64,000 nt of DNA, from assembly GCA_030141605.1 (NCBI GenBank), contig JAQGDQ010000032.1:355501-419500 (forward strand), given 5' to 3'. The DNA is from Tubiluchus corallicola (Eukaryota; Priapulida; Priapulimorpha; Priapulimorphida; Tubiluchidae). Positions within the stretch are counted from its first letter, which is position 1. Each line of letters starts with the position of its first letter. This document shows positions 27,701-45,347 of this stretch, one piece after another. The translations under genes and the position numbers were made by a program. The notes below the pieces were generated by a model. It made no database searches. It was not told the DNA's origin and saw only the letters and a list, made by a program, of their open reading frames with translations.

Positions 27701-30700
27701 AATAGTAATTATTATAATTACTGGTATTACGAATTTAGCAGTTTTGTCAATTTCAAGGCATCAATTTGTTAACAACCTTATCTACAAACACAGCTGAACC
27801 AGCAGCATATTATATACAGCTAAAGAAGATTGTTTTTAAACTAATTAAAATTATTAACAGTCGGTTGCTTCCAGCAAACGTCTAGGTAGATCAGGAATGC
27901 TAATTATAGCAGGAAATAAGCACACTGACGGCAGTTATGAATCCTTGCATGGGCGGGATCATGAATCATTTCCTAATAGCACTCTTACTCCGCCTCCGCT
28001 GTGTAACGATATTTTCGTACATTGAGCTACACTACAATCACATAGAGAGTAATGTTGTCAGACAATGCCAATGGCCGATCAGGTTCACAGGCCTCCTCAT
28101 TTCGCAAAGCCATAATTCAGGGTTGCAGTATTAAGTTCAATTTCAGAGCTTTACTTGGCAAACGGAATGCCCGTTATACTTAAATTTTTCGTATCAAAGG
28201 CAGGGGTCCGGACCCCCTCTGGAACTGCTTCTCAATTCTAACTGAGCAATGGAGTATGTGTAGATTAATAATACTGCACGGAATTTAAATGGTCACATTA
28301 TAGGGGCTCATATAATAATCATGAACACATGACCATATGATCGGTAAAAACTGCTGTCTGGATCCGGTCCTGGTCCAATGAGAAACATCTGGTATTTACC
28401 ATATTTTGACTGTACAAGAAATCCAGATAGATACAGAGCCCTTCTTTGTGTCACAATGGATAGAATAACCAGTGGCTACTAGCTAAATATTATTTTTTGT
28501 TACATTAAAGTTTGCAGGTTTGGGTATTTAGCTGGTCTGTGCATTACAACTTTCAATATCTGGCACCTTTGTAGAATCTTTAATATAAAATAGTTTTAGT
28601 TCTTGAACAGTGATATATTATATGAGTACATTACATCTATTGCTGTAAAACTTTGCTGCGTATCAGAACTAATGCATTGTTGATATAAGGGTTTTCCATA
28701 TTATTGCTGAAAATAATAATGTTCAGCAAGATTGTAAGTTAACTTCAAGAAACTGTTTATCAAGTAAAAACTTAGTGTAATGTACGTATTTTAACGTACT
28801 TTAGTAACTTAACTCATAATAAATTTATTCTTCCGATTACATTATTAGATAATTTAACATAATTTTGCTTATTTATGCTGGCCCGCACCCTAACAGAAGA
28901 TAAAATTACTCCGTGAACAGAATTTGAAAGTCATCCAACGTCAAAGTTCTTGGCTTCACTGGTCTAAATAAATGAATAATTTCATAAGTTTTCAAAAATC
29001 TTACAAATGCTTAAATTTCTGTTAATGTATATAACGTCATGTTTAAAATTTCAAATACCTTTTGAGAAAATGGCAAAGGACGATATCTAGGATTATATGC
29101 AATGCAGTAACTCTGTGATGAATGCGACTCACTTGAAGTTGCATTTAATATTCCCAGTTCACCATGCACCTAAAATAAGCACATAATTGTTGCAGTAATT
29201 GCAGAGTTATTATGATAACTGTGATAAAGAAAACAAAACAAAAGATATCTTAAAAAGTTGGTAGACTTTTAATCAAGATAAAAAGATCAAAATGATTTAA
29301 AAACTTGACAAAGATCGCTTTCACTATAATCGTACTGGTCACAGCACGTCGCTACCAAAATGCAGGTGGTCATCAGTTGTTACCATGCTTCAACAGATTT
29401 TCATGCCTAAGGAACATGGTAATAGCTGATAATTGCTCAATTGTTTGACTTTCTGTGATCTCGTGTGGCTTTCACGTATGGCGCACATTCACATCTTCAA
29501 CATTGATCAAATATATCAACTTTAATCAAATATATTATTGGCTATATATTACTGATACATACTAACTATACTGCACATTGTGCTTAAATGGCCGATCTTG
29601 CAACAATAAAACTGAACAACCCATGAAGTGCTGATTTTCAAGAGTAAGTACTATGTAACTATAAAACATCCACGTGAAAGGTGGAAGCAACGAAATTAAG
29701 AATTTCATTGTTACTTAATATTTACAATGCACAATTCTGTGCATATTTACAATGTGCTATAATTAGATAAACAAGGATAAGTCATTTAACACATTGGGCT
29801 TATTTTGCTGTTATCACTTAAACATAGAAAATATAACAAAGAAATTTCCAAAAAAAAAGCATAAAGTTAATTTATAGTAATGCTGTATATAAATTTTCAG
29901 GTGCGGTGCATGCCGCTATTCACTTGAAAATTATCACATAACTGGTGGACTTTGTAAGCACATCACGGTCTTCCGTAAGCGACTATTGTTTAAACTAATT
30001 CAAACTTCTGCAGCTTACCTATCTTCAGGCAAAAATTGGGTATCTAATTTTCTGTACAAACTTATAATACTTTTGACAGAAATTGACAGTTTGTTGCTTT
30101 TCGTCAGCCGGCGAATGACGTCACTAGTGGAAAAATGAGCGTTCAAAATAGAAGCACCCAAGTGTGATTAAATTTATCACACTTTTTTTACTAAATCCTT
30201 GTAACATTTTGCATGAACATTGTAATAAATCTAACTTCCCAATCTTTAGGACTTGGCCTTTCCTTTAATGACATATAAGTTTCATTTCAATATGGCGAAT
30301 TTTTGACTTCTCTCAAAGCAGTTTTTCATTTCACTAATTTTTACTTAATTTGAAGAAATAAAGATTATAATTATTATTGGTATAATAACCATCGGCGGAT
30401 TATGATTTTATGGGCCTTAGGCTTGAGCTTGGAACGGGCCTTTTAAATGTTGCTACACTGGTGAGCTGACGTGTTTTCGTGGAGCTCTCGTCGTTTGGAA
30501 GTTTGTTTAATTTTGTGAGTTTTTGCCCACCGATTGTGATAAAAATTATATCTTCTTGATCCTTGAGTTGTGGAGTAGGACTAAACCCGATTAAAAATAT
30601 AGTGACTGACTTTTGAAAAAAAACTTTTTTCTATATTTTATTTTAGGGCCCCTTGCTCTTTTGTCAATTTATTTTTTTTTACAAAAAATTTTTTTTTTCG

Positions 30701-31360
30701 TTTTATTTTGCCGGGCCCCTTTTGATCCCGGGCCTTAGGCTTCAGCCTATTCAGCCTATAGGGCTATCCGCTACAGATAATAACTGTTGTAATCGCGAAA
30801 CGATTGAGTTGTTAAACCTGTAGAATGTATATTTTACAAAATAACTAATAAACCAAAATGAAAATGCCTTACATAATTACAATAAATATATATACCGTAT
30901 TTTCCCGTGTATAAGAGACCCTTTTTTGCTCAGAATTTTCACTTTAAAAACAGGGGGTCTCTTATACATGGGAGTAAGACTTTTCAATAAGATGCATAAA
31001 TTGTGACACTAATGATATTAAAGAAATAAGTGCTCTACAAGTGCCTCAAGGCATGGAATGGTGTAAAGCCAGAGGTCATTATTAAATCTTTCAAGAAGTG
31101 TGGCATCTCCAATGCCATGGACGGCACAGAGGACAATGCCATTTTTGAGCAGAGTGACTCCTCTGATGATGAACTGGCTGGAATTGCTGAAGGTCTGACT
31201 CCAGTTGATATTTTTGATGAGAGTGATGAGGAATTTAATGATTTCTATGATGAATAAAGTTATTCATTACCAAAAAACTTTTTCCCAGAATTTTTGCCTA
31301 AAAATTGAAGGGGTCTCTTATACACAAGGGTCTCTTATACACGGGAAAATACGGTATATT

Positions 31361-31397
<37 letters not shown>

Positions 31398-33820
31398 ATG
31401 TATATTATTATAATTATTATTAATTATATAAGTCTCTCAACAAGCTGGTATTGGTGTCATTCAATTAACCAAAAATTTTAATATTAATGCCGTATAAATA
31501 ACGATGGCTTCCAGGTGACCTTACGGTCTTTTACCATTTTGTCTCAAAGCAGTTGTTTAACATTCATAATTAAATATTGTATATTATTCTATTACATTTA
31601 TAAATCTAATTTATATTGAAATCTGATCTAATCTCTTCTAATCTAATCTGAAAGGATACTACAAGGGAATTGGATACATTTGTTCTAATGGTGAGCAGGG
31701 GTTTTAAAATGTGTTGCTAAAGCAAAATCAGTTTCTAAAGCTACTTGGCATTACCCTAGATGAGAAATTAACTTTTCATCCTCACATTATCAAACTATCA
31801 ATGACAGCTAGCAAAGTTCTTTCATTCAAAAGAGAAATAAGAGGTATTGTTAATATTTCAACTGTACATCTACTTTGTATTTATAAATCTCTTGTTCATT
31901 CTTTGGCGGAATATGGTGTTATCATCTGGCAAGTCGTGGATGGTAAACATTTGTCTATGTTAGAAGATTTTAAAGCAGTTGGTTTGGGTAATATCAGATT
32001 TGATTTTCCTACGGCAAAAGCTGTTTCTTTGGCATGGAAGGTTGAGAAGAATGGGAATGTTATAAGTTCTCAAGTGGTTCTGGAAGTTGATTTCGATCTA
32101 AATGACAATTTTACAGATATTCCTGTGGTTATACCCAATTATTGAAATGTACTAGGGTTCTCAAAGAATAGGTCAGAAGCACAAGAATTTCTTGGGAAAG
32201 CCTTTGATTTAAATTCTTTATGCAGTTTTCTAAATAATGCTGTTTTAGCATTTACTGATGGTTCTTGTACTGACAATCCTGGACTATGTGGAGCAGGAAC
32301 AGTAATTTATTCACATTTTCAGGAATTTTGTCACTTCAGTAAATCAGTAGTATCGCATGGATCCATTTTGTTAGCTGAACTCTTTGCTATTTTTGCTGTG
32401 TTACAGTTTGTTGCAGAACAATTAATCTTTGTAGTTGCGGATGTTAAAAATATTATAGTTTTTTCAGATAGTCAATGTGCAGTAGGCATTGTATCTTTAG
32501 GATGGTCTTGTAAATGTTACAAAGAACTATGTGATAGTATAAAAAACTTATGTTAAATTTCTTTATAGTACTGATATTCATGTTAACTTTATATGGATTC
32601 CGGGTAATATTGTAATATTATTGGAAATGATCTTGCTGATTAATTGGCTAAAAAGGCTGCTCATAATGCTCAATTTACGGATGTCAATTCCTGTATTTAC
32701 GCCTTGCAAGATGTCAAGACTGCAAGCCGAAAAACTTTACTTCATAAATGGCAGTTTCGGTGGAATCACTCTTCAAATGGTAAATTCTTCTACAATTTGT
32801 GTTCATCTGTGATCTTCAATAGAAGACTTGACTTTCAGTCAAAGTCACAGTTTTCCAAATTTCTTCAATTATGTGTAGGCTACTCTAAACTTAATTACTA
32901 TCTTCATAAGATTAAAAGCGTCGATGCTCCACTATGCGAGTGTGGTTTAGTGAAATTTACAAAACATTTTTTGTCTGAGTGTGTGCTTTATGCTAATCAA
33001 AGGGATGTGCTGTTATACAAAATATTCCGACATAGTGGCTTATCTAAGTTCAAGCTAGTTGATATATTGTCATGTGAAGTTTGCTGACCAAGAAGATGTT
33101 GATATTGAGGCGATAATTAAAGATCTTTGTTCTTTTATAGACAGCACTGAAGGTTTAAACAAGCAGATACTATAATATTGCCAGTGTTTCGTCAGTATTG
33201 GAGTCATGTCACCATATTCTCTTCATTTCAGCCTTTGTAAAGAAATTTTCATCTTGATAAACAGCTCATATTGTGTTTAAGCATTTACTTGAACATTTTC
33301 TTGAAAGACATTGATGTGAAGATGAGCACATAACATATGCAGGAAAGGGTAAAGTCACCAGTCCAAGCTGAATTTTAAAAGACATTGTGGCTTGGTAGAA
33401 CAGCCGTCTGTTTTCCTGGAACTTCTCCATGTAGTATCTCCCATTTGCTGAAGCAGTGCTGTCACAGTGCAGTCTTTTCGACGATATTCATCTTAACAAA
33501 ACCAGCTACTTAGTGGGAACCATCACCCTCCAGGTTAGTGACGTTACAATAGGCACAAGGGCTACAACAGCGTATTGTAGCCTACATTAAGATAAGCTGT
33601 AATAAGCATTATGCCCCTTATGCTGAGTTTACGGTTTTAGTACATATTTCATTATAATAGGGCAAGCGTAAACATCGGACGCTGCAAATTTAATAGGAAA
33701 TGCACACCGCTGACAGCTCAAATAACCAATATTATTTCACATTACCTCGTCCAACTGGTAAATGAAAAGAAAAACCAACAAGAACATTTTTAAAATAAAA
33801 CACTTCAAGTGAGCCGCCAT
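1057..33820 (-). CDS. SPPL2: Signal peptide peptidase-like 2 (SPPL2-type intramembrane aspartyl protease)
   Basis: Sixteen coding exons, all bounded by GT-AG and in consistent phase: 33746-33820, 29059-29169, 24222-24290, 12176-12280, 11568-11654, 10923-11074, 10076-10206, 9577-9676, 8647-8745, 7055-7136, 6209-6283, 4445-4604, 3746-3823, 2058-2212, 1267-1318 and a last exon ending near 1057. The product is about 531 residues, close to the usual 520 for SPPL2A. Exon 1 encodes a hydrophobic signal peptide. Exons 2-5 form a luminal protease-associated domain with several N-glycosylation sequons. Multiple membrane segments follow. The GxGD-protease signatures are present: YD at residues 349-350, GFGD at 408-411, and QPALLYL at 461-467. 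The family cleaves type II membrane proteins in endosomes and lysosomes. The last 20-50 residues are uncertain, because all three frames of the last exon stay open for some distance. Intron 3 contains two other genes. Paralog level (2A or 2B) is not resolved. Confidence 0.93.
2701..2806. repeat. Perfect 53-bp tandem duplication
   Basis: Two adjacent copies of a 53-bp unit (2701-2753 and 2754-2806), identical as read, lie in the SPPL2 intron between the exons ending at 3746 and starting at 2212. Identity of the copies suggests a recent duplication. Short open frames crossing it have no coding support. Confidence 0.9.
3994..4050. repeat. Short inverted repeat (hairpin)
   Basis: The left arm AAATTTAATTAATTGAAATC continues into ACAG and is matched in reverse complement by the right arm, with a loop of about 7 bases. 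It lies in an SPPL2 intron just outside the exon at 3746-3823. It could be a tiny MITE remnant; no function is visible. Confidence 0.7.
6383..6573. mobile_element. Tigger/pogo-like MITE, family A, copy 1
   Basis: A 191-bp element begins CAGTCAAACCTC and ends GAGGTTTGACTG, and is flanked on both sides by TA. Terminal repeats of this type and a TA target duplication are characteristic of pogo/Tigger elements. No coding capacity. It sits in the SPPL2 intron between exons 10 and 11. A second full-length copy, inverted relative to this one, lies at 41060-41252, and a fragment at 54007-54060. Confidence 0.88.
10401..10470. repeat. Compound microsatellite (CTAT)n(TA)n(TTTA)n
   Basis: About six CTAT units run into a TA tract of about 32 bases and then TTTA units, in the SPPL2 intron between exons 6 and 7. 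Open frames crossing it translate the simple repeat only. Confidence 0.95.
13549..13640. repeat. Possible hAT-type MITE fragment
   Basis: A GC-rich island in AT-rich intron begins near GGAGTAGTTAAGGGGGCAGT and continues with GTCCGCC and GGATGACACC words. This resembles a dispersed hAT-derived repeat end seen in many animals. Only one end is visible and no target duplication was found. Confidence 0.35.
14174..14179 (-). terminator. Poly(A) signal of the first Gly/Tyr-rich gene
   Basis: AATAAA on the minus strand, about 85 bases past the stop codon of the Gly/Tyr-rich gene ending at 14265. Position and sequence fit a polyadenylation signal. Confidence 0.55.
14265..16798 (-). CDS. Secreted glycine/tyrosine-rich repeat protein 1 (nested in SPPL2 intron)
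   Basis: Two coding exons, 16757-16798 (14 codons) and 14265-14666, give a 147-residue protein. The signal peptide, beginning MESKFVFMLLVLAS, is split by the intron after codon 14 and continues ILAVTYS in exon 2. The mature part is almost entirely Gly and Tyr in GGYGG, GYGRGYGG and GSLYGGYG units, with no cysteines visible. It ends SFYG. A non-coding first exon (about 17386-17450) and a 5' UTR segment from 16826 precede the ATG. Such proteins are usually extracellular structural or adhesive materials (cuticle, shell matrix, silk-like) or antimicrobial-like peptides; the exact family is not recognised. The gene has its own TATA promoter. Its paralog lies at 20286-22663 on the same strand. Confidence 0.88.
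16133..16164. repeat. (TA)n microsatellite
   Basis: About 30 bases of alternating TA within the intron of the first Gly/Tyr-rich gene. Confidence 0.95.
17386..17450 (-). other. Non-coding first exon of Gly/Tyr-rich gene 1 (5' UTR)
   Basis: On the minus strand a good donor (CCTAG|GTGAG) ends at 17386, and a TATA box lies about 30 bases upstream of the inferred start near 17450. The acceptor TTTTTACAG|GACTG at 16826 leads into the exon carrying the ATG. The layout is the same as in gene 2. The start point is inferred, not seen. Confidence 0.6.
17477..17518 (-). promoter_or_regulatory. Core promoter block of Gly/Tyr-rich gene 1
   Basis: On the minus strand a TATAAAAA box (17477-17484) is preceded by a block that includes TTGTCATGC, TCAGC and ATTAAT words. 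The same block, in the same order and spacing, occurs at 23219-23258 upstream of the paralog. The surrounding intron sequence is not conserved between the two, so the block looks like a functional promoter. Confidence 0.75.
18024..18191. repeat. Imperfect 165-bp inverted repeat (hairpin/MITE-like)
   Basis: Two arms of about 75 bases are approximate reverse complements (AATCTTACAATTACAAAACA on the left; TTAATTGTGAAATTTTTTAA on the right), meeting near 18108. It lies upstream of the first Gly/Tyr-rich gene inside SPPL2 intron 3. No coding sequence and no clear target duplication. Confidence 0.65.
20057..20062 (-). terminator. Possible poly(A) signal of Gly/Tyr-rich gene 2
   Basis: AATAAA on the minus strand about 220 bases past the stop at 20286. 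Other AT-rich candidates lie nearby. Confidence 0.35.
20286..22663 (-). CDS. Secreted glycine/tyrosine-rich repeat protein 2 (nested in SPPL2 intron)
   Basis: Two coding exons, 22622-22663 (14 codons, MSRKLGPVLLVLAS) and 20286-20918, give a 224-residue protein. The intron splits the signal peptide at the same codon as in gene 1, and exon 2 resumes VLAMTYS. After a short region richer in N, F and R (about residues 22-40), the chain is dominated by GGYGG, GYGRGYGG, GSGGY and GGGYGSG repeats, and ends SSFFG. No cysteine was seen. A non-coding first exon (about 23126-23192) and the same TTTTTACAG|GACT acceptor (exon start 22678) precede the ATG. The shared signal peptide, exon plan and promoter block make it a tandem paralog of the gene at 14265-16798. 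Probably extracellular and structural; the family is not recognised. Confidence 0.88.
21221..21926. mobile_element. TA-flanked inverted-repeat element (Tigger/mariner-like, non-autonomous)
   Basis: A 706-bp element starts CAGTAAGTCGTCACTTAACG and ends with the near reverse complement (CGTTAAGCAAGGACTTATTG), with TA on each side. It lies in the intron of Gly/Tyr-rich gene 2. Interior open frames (for example 21418-21657) show no recognisable transposase. Confidence 0.8.
23126..23192 (-). other. Non-coding first exon of Gly/Tyr-rich gene 2 (5' UTR)
   Basis: The minus-strand donor TATAG|GTAAG ends at 23126, downstream of the TATA box at 23219-23225. It splices to the acceptor at 22678. It also contains a TTCTAGAA palindrome at 23177-23184. 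The 5' end is inferred from TATA spacing. Confidence 0.6.
23219..23258 (-). promoter_or_regulatory. Core promoter block of Gly/Tyr-rich gene 2
   Basis: A minus-strand TATAAAA box (23219-23225) is preceded by GTTAAT, TCAGC and TTGTCATGC words, the same order and near-identical spacing as the block at 17477-17518. This shared block is the main evidence that the two nested genes have their own, co-regulated promoters. Confidence 0.75.
24597..24712. repeat. Compound microsatellite (AAT)n(AAC)n(TA)n
   Basis: A run of AAT units passes into more than 70 bases of AAC/CAA units and then a TA tract. It abuts the left end of the long-inverted-repeat element at 24713. The minus-strand poly-Cys/poly-Tyr open frame across it is an artefact of the repeat. 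Confidence 0.95.
25974..26169. repeat. 98-bp tandem duplication
   Basis: Two diverged copies of a 98-bp unit (25974-26071 and 26072-26169), each beginning AAGATGGC or AAGATA-like and containing an ATACTAGATC..AATTTCGCATCAAC core. It lies inside the long-inverted-repeat element. Confidence 0.8.
26579..26887 (+). pseudogene. hAT transposase C-terminal fragment (dimerisation domain remnant)
   Basis: The open frame contains a hAT-family C-terminal (hATC) signature, IPATAAYVECSFSKLKQIEN, followed by RSRITQG, DPATLSTEAELARK and NFDGAI. This pattern is typical of the TTF/ZMYM1-like branch of hAT transposases. Only about 100 residues remain; the RNase-H-like catalytic core and the N-terminal zinc finger are absent. 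The first 15-20 residues of the frame are not part of the match. It is therefore a broken gene inside the long-inverted-repeat element. Confidence 0.8.
30895..31354. mobile_element. pogo/Tigger-family deletion derivative with TA target duplication
   Basis: The 460-bp element starts CCGTATTTTCCCGTGTATAA and ends with the reverse complement, ATACACGGGAAAATACGG, and is flanked by TA. The GGGTCTCTTATACAC words at the right end are duplicated. It retains the 3' end of a transposase gene (31030-31257). It lies in SPPL2 intron 1 between two simple repeats. Confidence 0.9.
31030..31257 (+). pseudogene. pogo/Tigger transposase C-terminal fragment
   Basis: The 75-residue frame contains the motif KSFKKCGISNAMDGTEDNAI, typical of the end of the pogo/Tigger/JRK-type DDE domain, then an acidic tail ending at a stop. 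The DDE catalytic core and DNA-binding domain are missing, so it is a truncated remnant inside the element at 30895-31354. Confidence 0.8.
31361..31406. repeat. (TA)n(TG)n microsatellite
   Basis: A TA tract followed by TG units, immediately right of the pogo-type element. Confidence 0.95.
31700..33322 (+). pseudogene. Degenerate LINE fragment: RT end, RNase H, C-terminal Cys/His motif (copy 1)
   Basis: In order: a reverse-transcriptase C-terminal part (KLLGITLDEKLTFHPHI, 31711-32145); an RNase H domain with FTDGSCTDNPG from 32251, LLAELFAI and FSDSQCAVG; a disrupted segment with an in-frame stop after GNDLAD; and a C-terminal region with a CECGxxxxTKHFLSEC zinc-knuckle-like motif (32644-33087). 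The frames are broken by at least one frameshift and several stops. The presence of RNase H places it among I/Jockey-group-like LINEs. A second, shorter copy lies at 58300-59466. It sits in SPPL2 intron 1, antisense to that gene. Confidence 0.85.
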
Positions 33821-34289
33821 GTTGCAATAGTGCTTACTTAGTCCCCGATTCCAGACAAAAATTGGCTATACTGGCTCTTTAGTCCTGAGTAATAACTTCG
33901 GTATTTCTTAGTCCCATTTTATAATGTGCGCATGGCCTTTTATTTATAGACGGCAAAGAAGTAGGCTAAACAGTTATTGCTATTGCTAATATTTATATAT
34001 TTTTGTACTGTAAACATACACCTTTTGATTATTGTCCTAGCCATGTGTCACTAGCAATATTTTGTCATCATAAAAAAGATAAACTGTTTGCTTACACCTT
34101 ATAATGACATCGAACTCATTAAATGATTAATAATTGTTGATTTGTGCTAGACAAAATATATATCTTGTAAACCTCAGTCAGCCAAATTTATAATTTCTAA
34201 AACTCTAAATTACTCTTGTCCACTATCCAAATACAGATCAAGAATGCAGAAACATGTGAGTGTTTTGCTGTTGTTGTTGAAGTTGTTAT

Positions 34290-35065
34290 TGTTGGGCGCC
34301 GAGTAATCCATTAGCCGAAGTAGGACGCGTCGTACATGGGCTAGCCCGTGTAGGACGCGTCGTAGATGAGCTGTCCAAGTAGGACATTAAAAAATAGAGA
34401 CAGGTCACGAATTGAGTCGCTAAGCGTACTGGCGCCGTCCGTTGTTCTTGTTTATGTAATAATAATAACTACAAACGTTGAATGATTTATTATACATCTG
34501 ATAAAATAAAAGAATTTTATTCTGAGCTAGAAGAATTAATATATGCCAATATTAATTTTTTTTGAATTGAAATAAGCGCACTTTTTTGGCGATTGCAACA
34601 TTTGCTTAAGGTGTAACATTTTTTATTTTGTCTTGCTTTTATTTTATCTTGCTTCACAGACAGATGATCCTTTTCACTCCCTCTTGGACAAATAATTGTT
34701 TTCTACTAAGTAAACGGGTTAGCGAGTTATGTGCCCTACATAGTTTCTCTCTTTAAAGCATTAGATACTTAGTTTAATATTATGATGACATTTATGGAGC
34801 TAATAATAATCATTATATTGTAGTAAAAAAATACATTTGTTAATTGTCAAGGACTATCCATCATTATTATAAAGATACTTTTTTCTAAAACAAATTTAGT
34901 TTTATGTTTTATTATGTCATAAATCTCGTTTCGCGACAGAAGTCGCTAGTGTCCTACTTGGGCACTACTGTACGACATTGTACGACAATGCTTTTCCGCA
35001 AATTTAGCACATGCGTTTTACCAGAAGTGTCATACTTCGGCTAGTGGATTACTCGGCGCCCGACA
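34290..35065. mobile_element. 0.77-kb inverted-repeat DNA element (GGGCGCCGAGTAATCC ends)
   Basis: The left end, TGTTGGGCGCCGAGTAATCC, then a stretch reading TTAGCCGAAGTA, is matched in reverse complement at 35030-35065. Flanking octamers GTTGTTAT and GTTGTATT resemble an 8-bp target duplication with two differences. The interior has two direct GTAGGACGCGTCGTA repeats (34319, 34350) and no recognisable transposase. It lies between the divergent SPPL2 and Rab11 genes. Superfamily not assigned; an 8-bp duplication would fit hAT or P-type elements. Confidence 0.75.
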
Positions 35066-36200
35066 GTTGTATTATTTTTCTTCAGTTAAATTTGCCAGCA
35101 GCTGTCTTTTTGTTTACTAAAATGTTTATTTTGCTTTCTACATACAAGACTAATTTGATCTATTGTGCATTTTGTGCACTTGTTTTAGTTACGTTATTGG
35201 AAACGGTTATGTACAATTTTTCTAAATGAAAAGAATAGCATGCAAGCCACTCTTGCAAACAGACATTTGAATGCTGCATATGTGCATTGCGATGTCATGT
35301 TATATACATAGACAATTTTATACCCTTTAAGGCTATTGTCACTTGCCATACGATCCGTGAAATCCAATTATTATTACCTGCTAGGGTACACTTTTAAAAT
35401 AGAGCTATTATTAGGAAATTAATACATAATTGTTGTTTTAGGATTTGGTAGCAGAATTGGAGATATAGAGTATATTATATTGGATAATGGCTCTTTATAA
35501 CATTAAGAGAAAATTGCGCTGAAAAAACCACCAAACCTTAAACTATTGCATTAGAGCTGCTATAATAGAATTCCAGCTGACATTGTGTAATATAAGGAAG
35601 AGCGCAAGGCAGAAGCAGAAGAGTTGATTACTGGTCATCAGGCTCTACAGACATGTGTATGATAAGCTCAGTAGTGAGGTCAAAATTAAAGGTCCAGTTA
35701 GTTATTACAAGACTCGTAGCAGCATGAGAGAAGTCAGCTCCAGCATGAACAAAGCAGAGTGTTTCAGCTGGTAAACACTAGAGATTCCAGATTCCTATGC
35801 CAATGGCCCTTCATTAATGGTGAGCCATTTCCTCACAAATTGTCTTTCCTCATTTTCCATTTTGGCCAGTTCTCTTTCTTTGTGTATGCATTTTTCTTTA
35901 GTGAAGTGCACGATTATTCAAACATTTTAACAAACGTAGAGCTATAGTAGCAGCATATTGCAGCACACTAAGTATTTTTTGCTGAAGCACCTGCAGTTGT
36001 ATTTTGTGACATTCAGCTTTCTTATTTTATTGTACGTCATGCCAATATAATTCTTTGCAATTTGTACTCCAGTACTTTTGGCTTTGGGTAAAATTTTTTT
36101 CAATAAAAATTTTTAATTCATGTACACTATGTACACGGTTATCTAGACCACAGCCACAAATCCGTTCCGTTAATCCAGCTTCCAGACTAGATTACGAATC
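35066..36200. other. Intergenic region between SPPL2 and Rab11
   Basis: AT-rich. Short open frames (for example 35759-35947) lack similarity to anything recognised. No gene or repeat could be supported. Confidence 0.4.
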
Positions 36201-36228
36201 AAACGCTTGATCTCCAACAGGTACTGAG

Positions 36229-36290
36229 ATGACGTCGCACGCTGCGCAGTAGCCACGGGGCGTTTAGATCAGCCATGTTAAATTTCCTGT
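36229..36290 (+). promoter_or_regulatory. Probable Rab11 promoter region
   Basis: A GC-richer island contains TGACGTC (CRE-like, 36230-36236) and GCTGCGCAG (NRF1-like half site), about 250-300 bases upstream of the Rab11 ATG. No TATA box stands out, as expected of a housekeeping promoter. Inferred from composition and motifs only. Confidence 0.4.
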
Positions 36291-36527
36291 TGAAGTTTAG
36301 AAAAAAGTTTTAAACAGCTTCGTGATTATTTTCTTTTTAATACGTGTTAGTGCTTAAGGTTGTCCAGATACAAATTGTGTGTATTATATGACAAATTTTC
36401 AAATATATGCTTCCTATTAAAGCTCATCATTAATTTGTTGTTTGTTGGAATTTGCAAGTTAGTTTTGTTAAAGAAGCCTAAGGGGCTGTCATAGGTGGTT
36501 TCACTTGGAAACCTTTCACATTCTAAC

Positions 36528-45347
<8,820 letters not shown>

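Larger units (their letters stand above)
24713..28310. mobile_element. 3.6-kb DNA element with ~670-bp terminal inverted repeats
   Basis: The left arm (24713-25380) and right arm (27635-28310) are reverse complements over roughly 670 bases, with small differences, beginning TGAGCCC and ending GGGCTCA. The interior of about 2.25 kb holds a hAT-type transposase C-terminal fragment (26579-26887), a 98-bp tandem duplication (25974-26169) and a GC-rich patch near 27110-27240. It lies in SPPL2 intron 2. A target duplication cannot be defined, because the left flank is a TA microsatellite. hAT elements normally have short terminal repeats, so either this is an unusual long-TIR element or the hAT fragment is a secondary insertion. 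Confidence 0.85.

Noticed and set aside
30390-30775. GC-richer block with GGGCCTTAGGCTT words at both ends
   Set aside because: The words are in direct rather than inverted orientation and the ends are not definable. Probably an old transposon remnant.
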